Below, in pieces: positions 24,146 through 37,900 of a stretch of 64,000 nt of DNA; position 1 is the first letter of the stretch; the number at the start of each line of letters is the position of its first letter. Source of the DNA: Desmodesmus armatus (lineage: Eukaryota > Chlorophyta > Chlorophyceae > Sphaeropleales > Scenedesmaceae); contig VIIQ02000679.1 in the NCBI GenBank assembly GCA_007449985.2, forward strand, positions 466,563-530,562. The letters run 5' to 3'. Made by a program: the position numbers and the translations under genes. The notes beneath the pieces were generated by a model, which searched no databases, was not told where the DNA came from, and was given only the letters and a program-made list of their open reading frames with translations.

Positions 24146-25238
24146 GCACCTGCAATCAACCTTGCGCGTTCAGCGCAGTCACTGTGGTGGCGGTGACGCT
24201 TTTCGGTGCTAGCAGGCGCAGCACAGATGTATGCATGGCCACTGAACCCCAGTCATGCGCTAGATGCCACAGGCAAGGTCTTAGCATGCAGCCTCTGTTT
24301 GATGTTGTACTGTTTGATGGCTCGATATTGACCGAGTAGTCTGCGCTGCAGGCAGTTGGGGTGTTGTGCGTTCGTGCAGTAATTGTGTACCCACAGACGG
24401 TCTTGTTGTAGTAAGATCGCAGAGGCTGAAGCTGCCGTGTCTGTCAACGAAAAGAAGTGGTTAGTTATGCATATGCATGTGCAGCTGAAGCTAGATGACA
24501 GTCTTGTTGTGTAAGCCAGTGAGCTTGTGGGTGGCTTCATTCATCCCACGCTGCAGTCGTGAGTGCCACTCGCCAGTGGTGGGTTCATGCGGTGTATTTC
24601 TGGTCTAGTCCAGTAGCTTTGCAGTAGCTCTGTTGTAGAGGTAGATCAGTTGGCCGTCAGGCGTGTGCTGCCAGCATAATGCACTTGCAACACATCAACG
24701 GTGTATTTGTTTGGCTTGCATACAACTTGTATACAGTGTCTACATACAGTACAGTGTCTGTCTGGACCACACCAGCAGGCAACACTTTAAGGCCACAACA
24801 GGGCGCAGAGTACATTCAAGTGCACAGGAATTGCGTGCCTTGGGGCCCAAGATAGGCTGCATGGTGTTAGTGAAGTCTCTGGGAAGTTTTCCGGAGCCGC
24901 TGGTGACCATGTTCAAAGGCTTACTGAAAAGGAAATAAAAACAGTTGGCAGGCTGCGTGTGCAGCATGTGCTGACCAGACCACAAGAGAACAATGATGAA
25001 GCATGAGCAACACGCTCACTGATGATCAAACAGTCACAAAGGGTTCTTCTTCCAGTGCACCTGTCAGCTGTCAACCATTCAAACCCAAGCCCATGCACCT
25101 GCCTACAAGCCACGCTGGCTGGGCACAACTTGGCATGCTGCATGTGTGGCTGCATTGCATGTCACAAAGGCAGGCAGCCAACAGCACTGCTTACTCAGCA
25201 GAATACCAAACATCAATGGCATCAACAACACCTGAAAC
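24146..25238. other. Convergent intergenic region
   Basis: Between the stops of the cysteine-rich protein (+) and the YkgJ-like protein (-). It presumably contains both 3' UTRs. Frames such as 24663-24938 have no recognisable domain. No RNA gene seen. Confidence 0.5.
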
Positions 25239-26750
25239 TCAGCTCCCAATCATATACAACTCCTCATCAGGATCCCACCCAGCCGGCTTTGCAGCTTCTA
25301 GCGACAGCACATGTTCTGTTGCCAACTGCAGCTGCTGTGCTGCATGCCACCTGTCCAGTTGCGGTGCGTCAGCATGCTCTATGCCCTCACATACATGCTG
25401 CTGCTCAGCCTTCCAGTTGCCTGGGGGCATAAGCTCCGGCCACCAGGGGTATGTGGAACACTGCAGGGGTCGCACTGGGTAGATGCTGCATGCATTGGTG
25501 GCTTCGTCAAGGAAGACGCACACCTGCACAGGGTTTGCGGCAGGGGCAATGTTGTGGGGCAACGTTGAGGGGCAAAAAAATGAAAATTGCGGCAGGGGCA
25601 ATGTTGTGGGGCAATGTTGTGGGAATGCACTGTGCTGCTGTGGGGATGAACGATGCTGTGTTGAGATCATCACCTGCACTGGGTTCTGCAGACATTGGTG
25701 ACCTAATCTAGGGCGGCACGCACTGTCTGGGTATAACCCCGCATGCACACCCTCTGTCGGCACACAATTGCTTGATGTGTCAACAAGCAAAATGTGTAGA
25801 GGCTGAAGCGCGCCGACAGGAATGCAGGGCCCCCGGGCGGCAGCAGTGTAGGCTACAAAGATATGAATGCTGTGGTGCTGCTGAGGCAGTGAAGTGTGTG
25901 GGTTGCATGGGGTAGACCCGCAGGTAGGTGGGTGATCACGCATGCTTTTGCGAGTTTGATGATTACCTCATCGGACCACCTGCAAGCTGACTACTGCACC
26001 ACTGCAGGAGACAGTGTCTCAGAACGCAGTCATATGCAATATCCTGCTGCTATTGGGGCATGCGATGCTGTCCTACACTGCTGCAGTTGCAGTTCATGCC
26101 ATGTGGTGGTGTCCCTGCTTGTAGCCTCCAATCCAGCCCAATGGTGCCCATCAAACCATTGATTTATACCCATGCTAGACAAGGCAGCAGACAGGCAGCC
26201 ACCCTCATCTGCGCACCTGGCGCTGTTGCTGTTGCTCTTGGTGTGACTGCTGCAAGTCGGAGGGCCAGGGCCCTTGAACGGTCTTTGACTGCAGCAGATG
26301 CCACCCAGGCACTCGATCATATGGCTGTAGGTACTTTGAGGTCGCCTGTTCTGTGCTGATGCCTAGGTGGGCAGCAATGGAGTCCAGTTCCTTGCTGTTG
26401 AGCCAGACTTCTACATCATCGGCCAAGCTGCAGCACTTTCCACACGACGTGCATTTGAATGAATTTCCAGAAACGGTAAGCAGAGCATCAATAAGGCTGT
26501 AGCTGCTGACAGAGACACCACATGATATGACAGGCTGTTCTGCTGCTTTGTCTGTGCTCAACCCAGCTGGCTCAGCAAAGCATTGAGTGCAGCCGCGGGG
26601 TTTTGAGTTGCTGATGCTGTGTTGAAAGTGGTTGTGATTGCACTGTGATAACTCCTGTGTTGCTGGCAACACAAGGTTGGACCTTCGATTGCAGTTGATG
26701 GTGTTTCTGAGAGCATGCATTCCCAGGATGGTTGCAGTGAACGTTCGCAA
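25239..26750 (-). CDS. YkgJ-type cysteine-cluster (Fe/Zn-binding) protein, likely plastid
   Basis: Member of the YkgJ/UPF0153 family of putative metal-binding proteins; biochemical role unknown. Two exons (26750-26217 and 25523-25239) join in phase to 272 aa. The N-terminal ~90 residues (MRTFTATILGMHALRNTINC onward) are Ser/Asn/Arg-rich with few acids, like a plastid transit peptide. The cluster FKCTSCGKCCSLADD follows, then a helical region and the exon 2 motif VCVFLDEATNACSIYPVRP with LQCSTYPWWPEL, both diagnostic of the family. The C-terminus is helical. The exon 1 end includes a Gln-rich stretch (QQSHQEQQQQRQ) before a GTGCGC donor. The intron carries tandem repeats. Confidence 0.85.
25537..25690. 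repeat. Degenerate repeats in the YkgJ intron
   Basis: The unit GCGGCAGGGGCAATGTTGTG occurs at 25537 and again at 25589, with a third partial copy (GGGCAATGTTGTGGG) after it. A second copy of the acceptor context (CACCTGCACTGGGTT on the plus strand) lies near 25672-25686. Confidence 0.75.
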
Positions 26751-27247
26751 GATTCAGTGTTGAGAAAGCTGCATATGCGTGTTTGTGAGGCCTGTTCCCT
26801 CAGTCAACACACATTGACCGAGTTTGACTCTGGGCTGGCTATCGATCTTGATGAACTCAGAGCACAGAGCAGCCAAGTAGCACGCAGTAACAAAGTAAAA
26901 GAAGAAGTATTGTTGCCCAAGTGTTCAGCAGCTGGACGTGAGCAAGGCACACATGCAGATCACAAACCTGTGCCCCCCTGCTGCCAGGCCCTGGCCCTGA
27001 GGGAAACAGGTGGTCACTCAGACATGTCCGAGCAGGTGTCTCACATTGCTTACTCTTCTAGCCTCCTGGCGTTCATTCCTGTGCTTTGTCATCCTGAGCA
27101 TCCATAAACGACGCACAGCGCACATTCCATGCAGAGCGCAAACACGGTGTCAACATAGCCGAGAAACTTCGGGCCCCACACAACTCTCAATCAAACACCC
27201 CGCACCAACCACAGGACATCCTATCCGTTGTGCATGCAGCTGCACAA
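26751..27247. other. Intergenic; possible small plus-strand ORF
   Basis: Between the YkgJ start and the SNF2 stop. A plus-strand frame at 26715-27107 (130 aa, with TEFDSGLAIDLDELRAQSS) has a protein-like composition, but it overlaps the YkgJ start codon region and matches no family. I regard it as unproven. Confidence 0.3.
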
Positions 27248-28943
27248 TCAGCGGCGCATGGTGAAGTACGCACGCAGCAGCTCCAGCTTCCTGTCTGCCT
27301 CATTGTCATGTGCAACCCCAGAGGGGCCTGCACCACCAGCATGTGTCACCCCTGCTGCTGCCTGGGCAGGCCCCATCGGTCCAGCCACACCGTCTGCTCC
27401 CTCTGCTGTCTGGTCACCATCCTCCACTATCTCTGTCTGGCCATGATTCAGGAAGCGCTGCGCAGAGGCCGCCACGTACCTGGAATGCAAATGTACAACA
27501 GAAAGGCGACAATGATATGCAGGTTGATGCTGTCACAGTTGTGGGGTGCACCAGCTACAGGCGTAGAGGAATGTACAGCAGATGTTGCTGTTGCTGGTGC
27601 TGCTGACATATCATTCTGAGAAGGTACGCGGCATACCTATGCCACTAATCAAATGCCATTTGTGGCACAGATGTACTCAGTACACCAGGCTGGCTACTGG
27701 CCCAAGCTTCACATGCCATGTATGTGTGCCGATTGGCCCCAGCAGCGCGTGTGCTGCAAGGCTGTACCACTGCCCAGGGCCTCACCGTGGGGCCGTGGGT
27801 ACTGGTATTACATCATAAATGGAGCAGGCCCCCTACCTGTCATGCAGCAGGCTGTTGAAGCTGCCCTTGACCACCGGGAACTTGACATGCTGCTCATGCT
27901 TCTGCCCATACCGGTGGATGCGGGACAGCACCTGGATGACACAACACAGCACAGCATGTCACAAAGGCTCTGATGTCAATCAGGATTGATATGGATGATT
28001 GAAACTTGGATGCTGAGTGGTAAATTTGACTAGGATTCAAATCACAACTTGTGGCTGCCTGCTAGTTACGGTGGCCCACTGATTCCCGCACCCACCCACC
28101 CACCTGATGCAGGACTGGCTCGCTCAGCACGGGGTCGCACACGATCATGTGGTGTGCGTTGGTCAAGTTGATGCCAAACGCCTGCTGCTGATCCTGCTCA
28201 GAACAAAAAGTAGGCAGGAGCACACAAAGGAGCAGCGCATGGCCATAAAGGTAGAGCATGAAGCAGGCTGGAAGGACACAGCATTCAACACCATCGACAC
28301 CAACTGTGGATTCCATTTGTTGCAGCCAGGTTCCAGCATCTTCAAGGCAGATGGTCGGTTTGCTAACGCGGGCGCGCCGTGGCATTTCAAGCGGTTGCCT
28401 CACAGCTGACAGACACCACCAGCTGAGTGAACACTGTAGCACATATTTGGCAGCTTTGAACCGGGGCGTGCCAGTCATGACCCTCCAAAACACGCTTTGG
28501 ATCAACACTGGTTGCAGACCCTGCAGACTTGCATGGCACTCAGCTTGAGGTCCTTGCCACCGTGCATACATGTGAAGCTCGCTGCTCTTGTGATCGAGGT
28601 GGCGCCTTAGGTGGGACCGTTGCATTGGAGGGACATGGTTTGGGTCCCTGAGCTTACATGGTGCCACCAGCCTGGGGCTGGGTCTTTCGGGAATCTCAAT
28701 GTAACGAACAATGAGTGAGTGAGTGAAGCTTACCAGCAGGTTGAGCACCAGCACTTGCGCCTCATTTTCCTTGAAGCGTGTCAGCCCCTCCTGCCGCTTG
28801 CGGGTGCGCGTCTTGTGGCCCCCAGGCCTCTCCTCACACTCCTCCCAAGTCTTGAGATCCAGGTGCTCATGGCGGATCTTGAGCAACCACAGCATGTCAA
28901 TCACCTCCCAGTACAGCAGCTTGTTTGCCGTCACCACCACCAC
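27248..28943 (-). CDS. SNF2 ATPase, C-terminal helicase lobe exons (part of the gene 27248-41349)
   Basis: Four consecutive exons in phase: 28943-28734 (VVVVTANKLLYWEVIDMLWL, a helicase-C start, with RFKENEAQVLVLNLL), 28193-28104 (motif V, FGINLTNAHHMIVCDP), 27931-27837 (motif VI, VLSRIHRYGQKHEQH) and 27479-27248 (C-terminus, ending in a stop after FTMRR). Motif VI RIHRYGQ with the preceding TNAHH is typical of the SNF2 class. The last ~60 residues are Ala/Gly-rich. Confidence 0.85.
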
Positions 28944-31900
28944 CTGCAGGCATCAAGCATTGCACCCTCCACTTATGCCGCATGAAAAGGTTAGGCAAAC
29001 AAGCCGGGTGAGGAAGCCATACTACAGTGCAAGGCTTCAAATTTACATGCCTTATGTTGGTGAATGCCACTATGCAGATATGTTCATGAGCCCCAAGCAC
29101 GTGGTTGTGAACGTCTCAGAAGACTGGAGACAGTAGTTCAGCAGGCTGCTCAAAGCAGCTCCATCACACAGCACGTAAATTGTCCTTTGAGGGGCACCAT
29201 AGTCTGTAGTACCGACTGATTGTGGTCACCTGCTCGTCCTTGAGGTCATCACTGAGCAGCAGTCCAGCCAGTCCAGCCAGGAGCGACCCGTACTTGAGCT
29301 CAGCGCGGCTCAGTTGGTCCTCTGCAGCCTTCCTGTGGGGTATCAGAGCAGCACAAACAGCCCCAAGTTTGGGCATGGGAGCCCAATGCACTGTTTTAAA
29401 TCAAACGTCATGGCTCAGGTCCAAGTCACTGACTGGCCCGGCCACGGGTAGGCGGCCACAATGATGTGATCTGGAGACCATGTACCATTGGTTGGACTGC
29501 TATGCTTGGGATATTTTGCAGGGCCCCATTATCCGATGATGGCAGGGAGGTGGGGGCTTAGGATCATCATGATGGTAGATACCATCACTATCACCATCAC
29601 TTGGCAAGTCAGCACACAGACACCAAGCCACCATGATCGCTCTGATCAGTGCATAGCAACAGCAGATGCTCACTCAGCCAGCTCCCGTGTCTGCTGCACC
29701 AGGTCGCACACTTCAGGGTAGGTGCGCACACGCAGCGTGTCCAACTTGTCCTGCAGCTCAACTTGTCGCTCCTGCAGTATCCACAAAGACCCTGATGTCA
29801 GCACCACCGGCGTGATCACGTGCACTGCACTTGCAGTTGGCTATACATCCACCGTCAACCAGAACAGCTTTCTGCATGCGCAGATTTGCCAGACACCTGT
29901 TGCATAGGCGATGTGCATGAAAACCTACGTTGGCGCCGCTGCACATGGAATCTTTCAATAAAGTGCAAGTAAAGCGGCACGAGCAATAAGGGGCAACATT
30001 TCTCTGAGTGAGAGGTACCCACCTCAAGCATGGTCTCTGATATGCTGCTGACGCGGGGTGCAAGCTTAGCGGCAGCTGTCAGAAGTGTTTGAGCTGCAGC
30101 AAGTGCTGCACGTGCCGCCTTGTGCTCCGCCCGCAGCTGTTTCAGCAGCTTCACCAGGGCTGACTCGGAGTCCAGCATGGTGTTGAACTCACTGTCGAAC
30201 TACAGCGCATCACAATGTGTGGTTGAGCCGTTCCCACGGGACAGTCGGGCAGCAGGGCAGGTTGCTCGAGGTTTGGTGGGTCACCTTCATGCATGCATAT
30301 TCAGAACATGGCAGTCCCAGCGCCACATGCAAGACACATCATGATGTTGCTGCCAAGCCCGATCCTTCAAAGTTCAATGTGTGCCATTAGCCAAAGTCAC
30401 AAAGAGACAGTTGTATACAACACATGCGAATGATTTCAAGGTGCTACATACATCATGCATGTTCGCCACCTACCGGCAGCTGCAGCCTCACACCCTCCAG
30501 TATGAAGAAGATGCCGTCCTGGTCAGCGACCCACATGTCCATCCTCCCCATCACATAGGGCAGCTTCATTCCGCGCAGCAAGTGCCTTGTCTTCCAACAC
30601 TTCAGGTAGTGCTCATCTGCCTTCTTGGCCACAGCAAGCAACTCCGCGTATCTGTTCAGCTCATGGGCAGGCACCAGACCAGTCTCCTCTGGAAAGCATA
30701 GGAAACAGAAGAAACACACTTGCGTACTGAGTACTGACAATAACATGGGCTGAAGAGGAGCTGCGGGAGTACTACACCAGCAGCACTGATCCATAATCCA
30801 CATGCAGCAGACCCACGTGGATGCCGCAGTACACTGTGTGCGGTGTTCGTCCCCTGGACCACTTCAGTAGACTTCCCCATTGCAGTCCATGCCATCAGCC
30901 AGGCACGCTTTGAGTCACTTCTCCCACTGAGAACCTATGTTCGCTGGGGAAACGTAAGTGTTGGTGCGGCAGATGCTGAAAACAGTGCACCACTTGCGCA
31001 TGTGTGCCAATGAAGGCATGCCCCATACCTGCTTCAGGAACCTCTTCCAGCGCGCTTGTGGCCTTCTCCAGCGCGTCACGCTGGTGCTTGAGTGCCTTGA
31101 ACCACTGCACCATCTCTCCAGCACCCAATCCTGGCCCTGCTGCCGCCTCGATCTGCTCCCACTGCTCCTGAGTGCCGCACAGCTGCTGCAGCTGGGCATC
31201 TGCTGCTTGGCAATCCACTGCCTGGAAGGCCTGAGGGGCCTCTGAACTCACCCACAGTTGACTGCACTTCCTCTGCTGCGTCCTGCACCTGCAGCGACAG
31301 CCCCACCAGAGGCACAGGGACGACAACCTCCAGCACTGAGGGGTCCTCCATCTTCACCCGTGCACCACCGCCTGCTGCAGCTGCAGCCTGCGGCATGTGC
31401 AGATCCCTGTTCAAACTCTTCAGGAATGTGTATGCGGTTGTGAAGTCCTGCACAGCGGCTGCATACACCTGGCGGGGCCTGTTGTAGCCACCAAAGGCCT
31501 TGTGCATGTTGTACATGGACCCTGCCGCTACCCCAGCTTGCTCGGCCAGCTGCCTGCTTCTGCTGTCCAGCTGCTCCAGTGTCAGGGGCTGCCTGCTGCC
31601 GATGTGGTCAAGCTCATAGATGGGAAGCTGCTCCAGACTGTGCAGCGCCTCCCGCAGCACACGGCGCGCATCTGCAACATGCAGAAGTCAGGGGTGAACA
31701 GGGCAGGCAGCAACAGCTTTGCTAAGTTTGCACACACCCCGACATGCACACCTGGCAAAAACCCACCAAAGCATGTCAGGAGCAGGTCTTCAAGACGTGA
31801 TGCAGTATTGATGACAAGTGTGCATGTCAAGGTGCAGGTAAACCCTGGTGACGACCCTGTGTCTTGACATTGCGCGTTGGATCGATGCCGCATGCAGGTT

Positions 31901-34900
31901 GCACTCTGTGTGGCCAAGTGACTTTTGTTGGCCATGATTGGCCACAACAGTGACCTTGACAATAACGCAGAGCATGCGCACAGACATCCTGGACGAAGCT
32001 CCAGGTCGCATGCTATCGCTCTTGATCAGGCACATGCCAAGTGACGGTGTGTATGAGAAACACATGTCCTTCACATGTTGATTTGACAACCTATCAGGAT
32101 GTTTCTAATACAAAGTTTGAGCCATGCCTGGACGCCCCGTAGGGAGACAACGAGGCTCGTGAAACAACTACCATACATACATACACACGCACAACGAATG
32201 CATACACACAGGCGCACACCTGATGGGTTTGTCCCTCTGAGCTTTGTTGCCAGCTCATAATCTGTCCAAGCCAGCTGGCATGCCTTGTGAAGGATCTCCA
32301 AGAGCACTGCGTCCTTGATGATTCCAGCCATAGAGTCCTGTGGGCACACCTCCGTCCACTTGCCGTGACGCATGGGCAGTGCAGCAGCACTGAGTGCCCC
32401 ATAGGCGTACATGTTGTCTGCGTCTACCTGCAGCTGCCCGTTGAACTGCGCAACAGGGCAGGCATCAGGAGGGGGACACCTGTCAAACCTGAGTGCTTAT
32501 GATTGTCCCGCCCCGCCATCACATGTTTCCCAACCGAATCAGGTGCCAAAGGGCATTTTTGATAGCAGTCAACTCATTTTTTTTCCAAGCAAACACAACT
32601 ACTTGGGCTGTTCTGTAGCAGGTGCTTTCAGTTTCAGGCTCCACAGGGGCTTGGGCAGCTTGCTGCTGCGCCACAAACATGGTTGTTTTTGTTTTGGACC
32701 ATGGTCTGGTACCAGAGCGAGAAGCAGACAGGGTATCCTGGGTCACGCTGATGGAACCGTCTGACACCGGCTGCTTTGCACTGTGTGCTACTTTGCACAA
32801 GCTTGCAGGAACACAACACTAACTGGCAATGCCAACCCACCTGTGGGTGGCTGCTTGCCCCCATCAGGCGATTGTACAGCATGTCAGCCCGCCTAGCTGG
32901 CAGCTCCTCTCCAACTGGGACCTTGATAGCCTGCAAGCAGCATGCAGCACAGCACAACACAGCACTTTATCAGTGTGTAAGGCTGTGATTGAATCAGCAT
33001 CATGAACACAACATGAGAGGTATGTTTTTGCGCACCTTCGTCACGGGTAGCACCTTGTACTTGCTGCAACTTGGTGCACATGATCAATCCGCCAACATGC
33101 AGCTCAGTACATTGTATCCACCAGCCCACCCAGTAAGCGGAGTGCTGCTCCTGCCTCAGTTCAAAACACAGTGCGCCAACAGTCATGACACATGCACAGC
33201 TGTGGTATGCCATCAATGAGTGTTTGCAGCACCAGCAACAGCACCAAAACCAGCACCATGTATCACATCCAGCAACACAGCCACCTCACCCGCTTGGCTG
33301 CGCCCTTCTGCAGTTCCATGATGCAGCTGCAGCACAGCTTGGGCTTGACCTCAACCACGTGGTGGTGCTGACGGGGCACCGTGAGGCCTTGCCCCTTGAT
33401 GTCATCGTGGGTGCGCCTGATCAGAAGAGGAGCCACCAGCTGCACCAGCTCCTGCTGAGCTTGCCCTGAGGTCATTTCCAAACGTCACATAGCAACATGG
33501 AAGAAGGAGAATTGTTCCAGTGAGCGAACTGAGCGCCTGATCATCACACGAAGAGTCAGGGAGCATTTTGGATGGGCCAGCAGCAAATTGCGTCCCGAAG
33601 TTCGTCTTGCAGTCCGCTGGAAACAAATGATGGTCTATCCGCCTATCTGCCAAGAATGTCGGCATCGCAATTGCGCGCTGTGAAGTTGAACATCGGCCGA
33701 TGTCGCCCTTCCCTTCGTGCCAAACGCCCAAATCTGCTGATTTTTAAGCTGTGGGTGTTGGCAGCATTCTCGGACCCTGTCGCACCTGCTGTAGTGCTGC
33801 TCGTCTTGTTACCTCGACCAGGCGCGCCCATGGCCCTCTCCACCAGCGCCTTCACATCGGCAGGCACGTCGCCCAGCTGAGCTGCTTTGGCCCGTCCAGG
33901 CAGGCCCTTGGCACTGAGCAGCACCTCCAGCTGTGTGACTAGAGCAGCAGCCTCATGGCCAGGAGGGAAGGGCGTGCCTGCAGACATCCGCATGTCACAT
34001 GCCAGTGGGCCATATGCGCACATGGTGCCAGCTGGTGCAGCGTTGGCTGTGGGTGTCCACAGACATCTCTCTCCAGTGCTTACAGGACCAACGGACGCGG
34101 GGGGTGGGTCCCCTCACTAGCGTTTGAATTGTTGTCCTGGGTGCCACTTCCCAAGCTTGTCGTCAAGTATGATGACCTTCTATGCAGCACCGCTGTGAGC
34201 GCTGTGATGGATCATTACATATGTGCAACAAACCTTGGGTAGTACTTCAGGATTACCACAGGGTTACACTGGCACCATCTGCTGACCCAATGCATAGACA
34301 CCAACAGCAAGCAGGCCAGCCCCGTGGGCTGGTCAGGTATGAGTAGGCGGCTGCAACTCAGCTTCATAGTTCGAGCGTGCTTTTCTTACCTGACATCACC
34401 AATTTGTGCTGCGCTGGTACGGCGCGTGCCAGTTGTGCCACCTGGCTAAATGATGTGCCCATGTGCTGCACCTCGTCAATGATGAGCCTCTTGAACTCCA
34501 CCTGAACAGGGCGGCACAGCAGGGGCCACAGCGCTATGGGTGGCAGCAGCCAGAGCTGATGCAGCTTCAGACGCATACATCAGTCACATCAGTCCAAGTT
34601 TCTTAGACATCAGTCTGCAGGATGCATAAGTATCCAGTGGGCGCGAACTGCCCGTGGCACGGTATGGCCAGGTCCGCGTAGACATATACATGCATACATG
34701 TATCGTACGTGTGACATGCGTTAGCCTGATGCAGGCTCGAGTTATTGCCGTGCACTTGTCACAAGGCTTGGCTAGAAAGATTGCTGGCCCCGGGGTCTGA
34801 CGCTGTCCTGTGAGGAGTGCATACAGTGCAGGGAGACAGCTGCCATCGGGCCTGCTGATGTACTACGTGGTTAGTAACCACACGTTAGCTCAGCACACAC

Positions 34901-37900
34901 CTGCATCAAGGGGCTGAAGAGGCGCTTCCCTGTCTCAGCGCCGCTGCTGCGGGTGTGCGCGCGGCTGTGCGCCATGGATGCCGGTTGTAGGTGGCGGAAC
35001 TCCTCCTGCTTAGGCAGCATTTGCAGAACACGGAGTGTAGCATATGTAATCAGGGCACAAGACGTTCCAGCCCCTGAAGTAAGCACTGTCATGCAGTCTA
35101 CAAGCGCTAGCCTGAAGGTGCCACCAGGCAGTGCCAGTCACCCTGCATGTGGAGGAAAATGGTGCAGTTGCTCCTTAGCAGACTGGCAGCCACATGCGCT
35201 CCAGCCAAGCTGCTGAGACCTATGCTGCTAGTCGACGTCCTTCCACAGGTCAGGGGGCACAGGTGAGCTGGCGTTCGTCTGCATGCCAAAATAAATACAT
35301 AGACAGACCCTCTGGCGCAATGTCCATGCTTGCAAGTATTATCAGCAGCTTGCAGGCCATCTTGAGAGCTTCATGTGGAAAAGCTTGCTGTGAAAAAAAA
35401 CTGTTTGTTGTCCCCTAACGAATTGCCCATCATGGACATCGGTGGTAGTCCCACACTTACTCATGCATCATCAAAGGACATGATGACCACATCATACTTC
35501 AGCAGTGCGGGTATGAACTGGTCCTGAAGGCTACCCAGGGTGGGGGCCTGCACAGCTGCAGCTGCAGCGTCCGGGTCCTGACCTCGAGCCCTGCAACACT
35601 AACACATCACGCAAGCAGTTTTCTTACATGCCAAGCGATACTATCACAAGCTAGTAGCTTGTGGCGAACATGCTGTTGTGTCTACACGCTGTAAGGCTGC
35701 ACCTGGAGCCTCCAGACAGCGTGGTTGTAGAGACAAGGCTTGCACTGCATGCAACAGCGAACAACGGTTCCTTGTGCCACAGAAAAGACCCTTGAAGACG
35801 CACCTTGGAAGCCACATGTTATGTTAAGTGGTTATAGTAACGTTACTTACTGTGCATCCACCCGTGCTGCCTGTTGTGCTGCTCCATGCTTCTGCATCAG
35901 AGCGCCATGTGTGAGGTGCTCCAGCGGCCCGTTTGCATCTGAGGACAGCCTCGCAGCCCTGGAAGCACACAGTTAAATCATGGGACACACAGTGCTACCT
36001 CAACTTTGAGCGTCGGTGTGTGTAGTACACAGCTGTGAGAGGTGCTGGGAGGGAGCCCCTGACTGCAGTACAGCATTGCTGACGTCACCTCTGTTGACAT
36101 CCTTGCTTGCAGTTGAAGCATGGCATACAACAGACCTGGCCAACCAAGCATGCGGCAGGCCCGGCTACGAGGAACCTGCGACAGTATTGTTGTATCTTTG
36201 GCTGCCCATACATAGCTCAGCAGTCTGTAAGCTGTCCCGGACATCCTTCATGAGCATGCCACCAACGTACTTTGACTTCCTCAGGCTGTGGTTGGCCACT
36301 CCAGTGTAGTGCAGGACAGACAGGTTGCTGTGCACGTGCAGCTCCTGTCCCCATACATGGCGCGGTGAAGCAGCAGCAGGCAGTACGATGCGCACTTGGT
36401 AAGTATTCGAGGCACTGCTGGCAGCAAAGGGCCATGGAAGGGCCAGCCGGTCTGACGCAAATGCAAATCTTGGCAATAGAGCTAACACTGCAAGCTGCGT
36501 AGCTCTCTGATACACTATATGCAGCATGACATGGCATGGCTGTTCTACACAGCTGCGGTGCCTGGTCAGTGCATATTGCTCACCTCCTGCCACTGCTCAA
36601 TAATTTTGGGGGAGTATGTTACATGGACATTTTCGCCAAACAACAATGGCATTGCCCACCAGGATCGAGCCAGGTGAACCTCATAAGTTGTCTCCCCTGC
36701 GGTGGTTTGCACCACCTACACCAGGTTGACCAAAGAAGGCAGAACCACCAGAATTGCAGCAAGTGCCAGCCATGCTAGGAACCTATTGTGTGCAGAGATG
36801 AGGGCAGGCAACTATACCAGTGTGGACACAAGAAACAGAACAAAGTCAGTCAAATACCCATAGTAAGGCCAAGCAAGCGTGCTCTGCGCACTTTCATTTT
36901 GTACAAAGTGTGTGCCAGGGCCGACTGTTCGGCATGTTGAAACACAGTAGCAACACAATCTTGGTCACCCAACTGGACTGAAGCCGGGTCAGCAAAGGCT
37001 GGGCAGGCGGTGCGCAGATCATCATACACGGGACATTCAAGAATGAAGTGCTTTAGATCTTCAACATTGTTGCTGGTGCCAGTACGGGCCAGCACAGCAG
37101 CGCGGTTGGCCAGCGAAGCGTCCTGACCAGAGCACAAACGACAGATGCGATCCGCCCTTGGGACAGACTCCCTACGCTTGCGACCCTGCTCAATTTCAAG
37201 ATGTGCAGAGCCAACACGCAACTGCGCCAGGTTTTGTGCCACGTTGAAAGACAAGCACAACTTCATATGCGGGGCTGCATGGTCTCTAGAGAAAGGATCA
37301 AAGCCAGGGTCAAGAGGGTATACCCATGCATGGTGTGTAAGCCTGTGAATGCCGGCAGACGGTGCAGTGCGAGGGCTGCCTTCTGTAAGACCCTGCCACC
37401 TATCACGGAACAGGCCAGCCAAGGCAGCCTGCACAGCTGACTCCTGCCACCGCTGCTGCAACACCCACTCCAAAGGCTGCTGCCGCCAGCTACTATCAAG
37501 GAGCTGCAAGCCAGACATAGTGTGCAACACACCATACGACCAGCAACGCTGACAGCCATCCAAGGCCAACATAACGTCCTCGCGCCACACACAACTGGCC
37601 AGTGACCTGGGGTCCTCATCACGCGAATCCGACAGCTTGGTCCACCACCGCGCAGCCAGGACTACCCAGTGGTACATGACGGGAATGCGGTGCAGGTCCC
37701 GGTATAATACATCCTTGGCAACCCCTTTGATGGATCCTGTCATGATCCTCAGGAACGAGGTGTGCACACTCTCGGCTTGTGTGTCGTACGGTGCGGAGTG
37801 CAGGCGCTTCACAAACATTGCCGGGCCCCAGATATGCGACGCATATGACAACACAGGCTCGACCAAAATATCAAACATTCTGCACTTGATGTCAAACTGG

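Noticed and set aside
26715..27107. 130-aa plus-strand ORF with acidic/helical stretch
   Set aside because: Protein-like composition but no family match, no flanking exons, and it overlaps the YkgJ start; mentioned as a possibility only.
28163..28943. RING finger between the two helicase lobes, as in SHPRH
   Set aside because: No C-X2-C/C-X-H series survives in the spliced exons; the Cys-bearing frames around 28200-28700 fall in introns.
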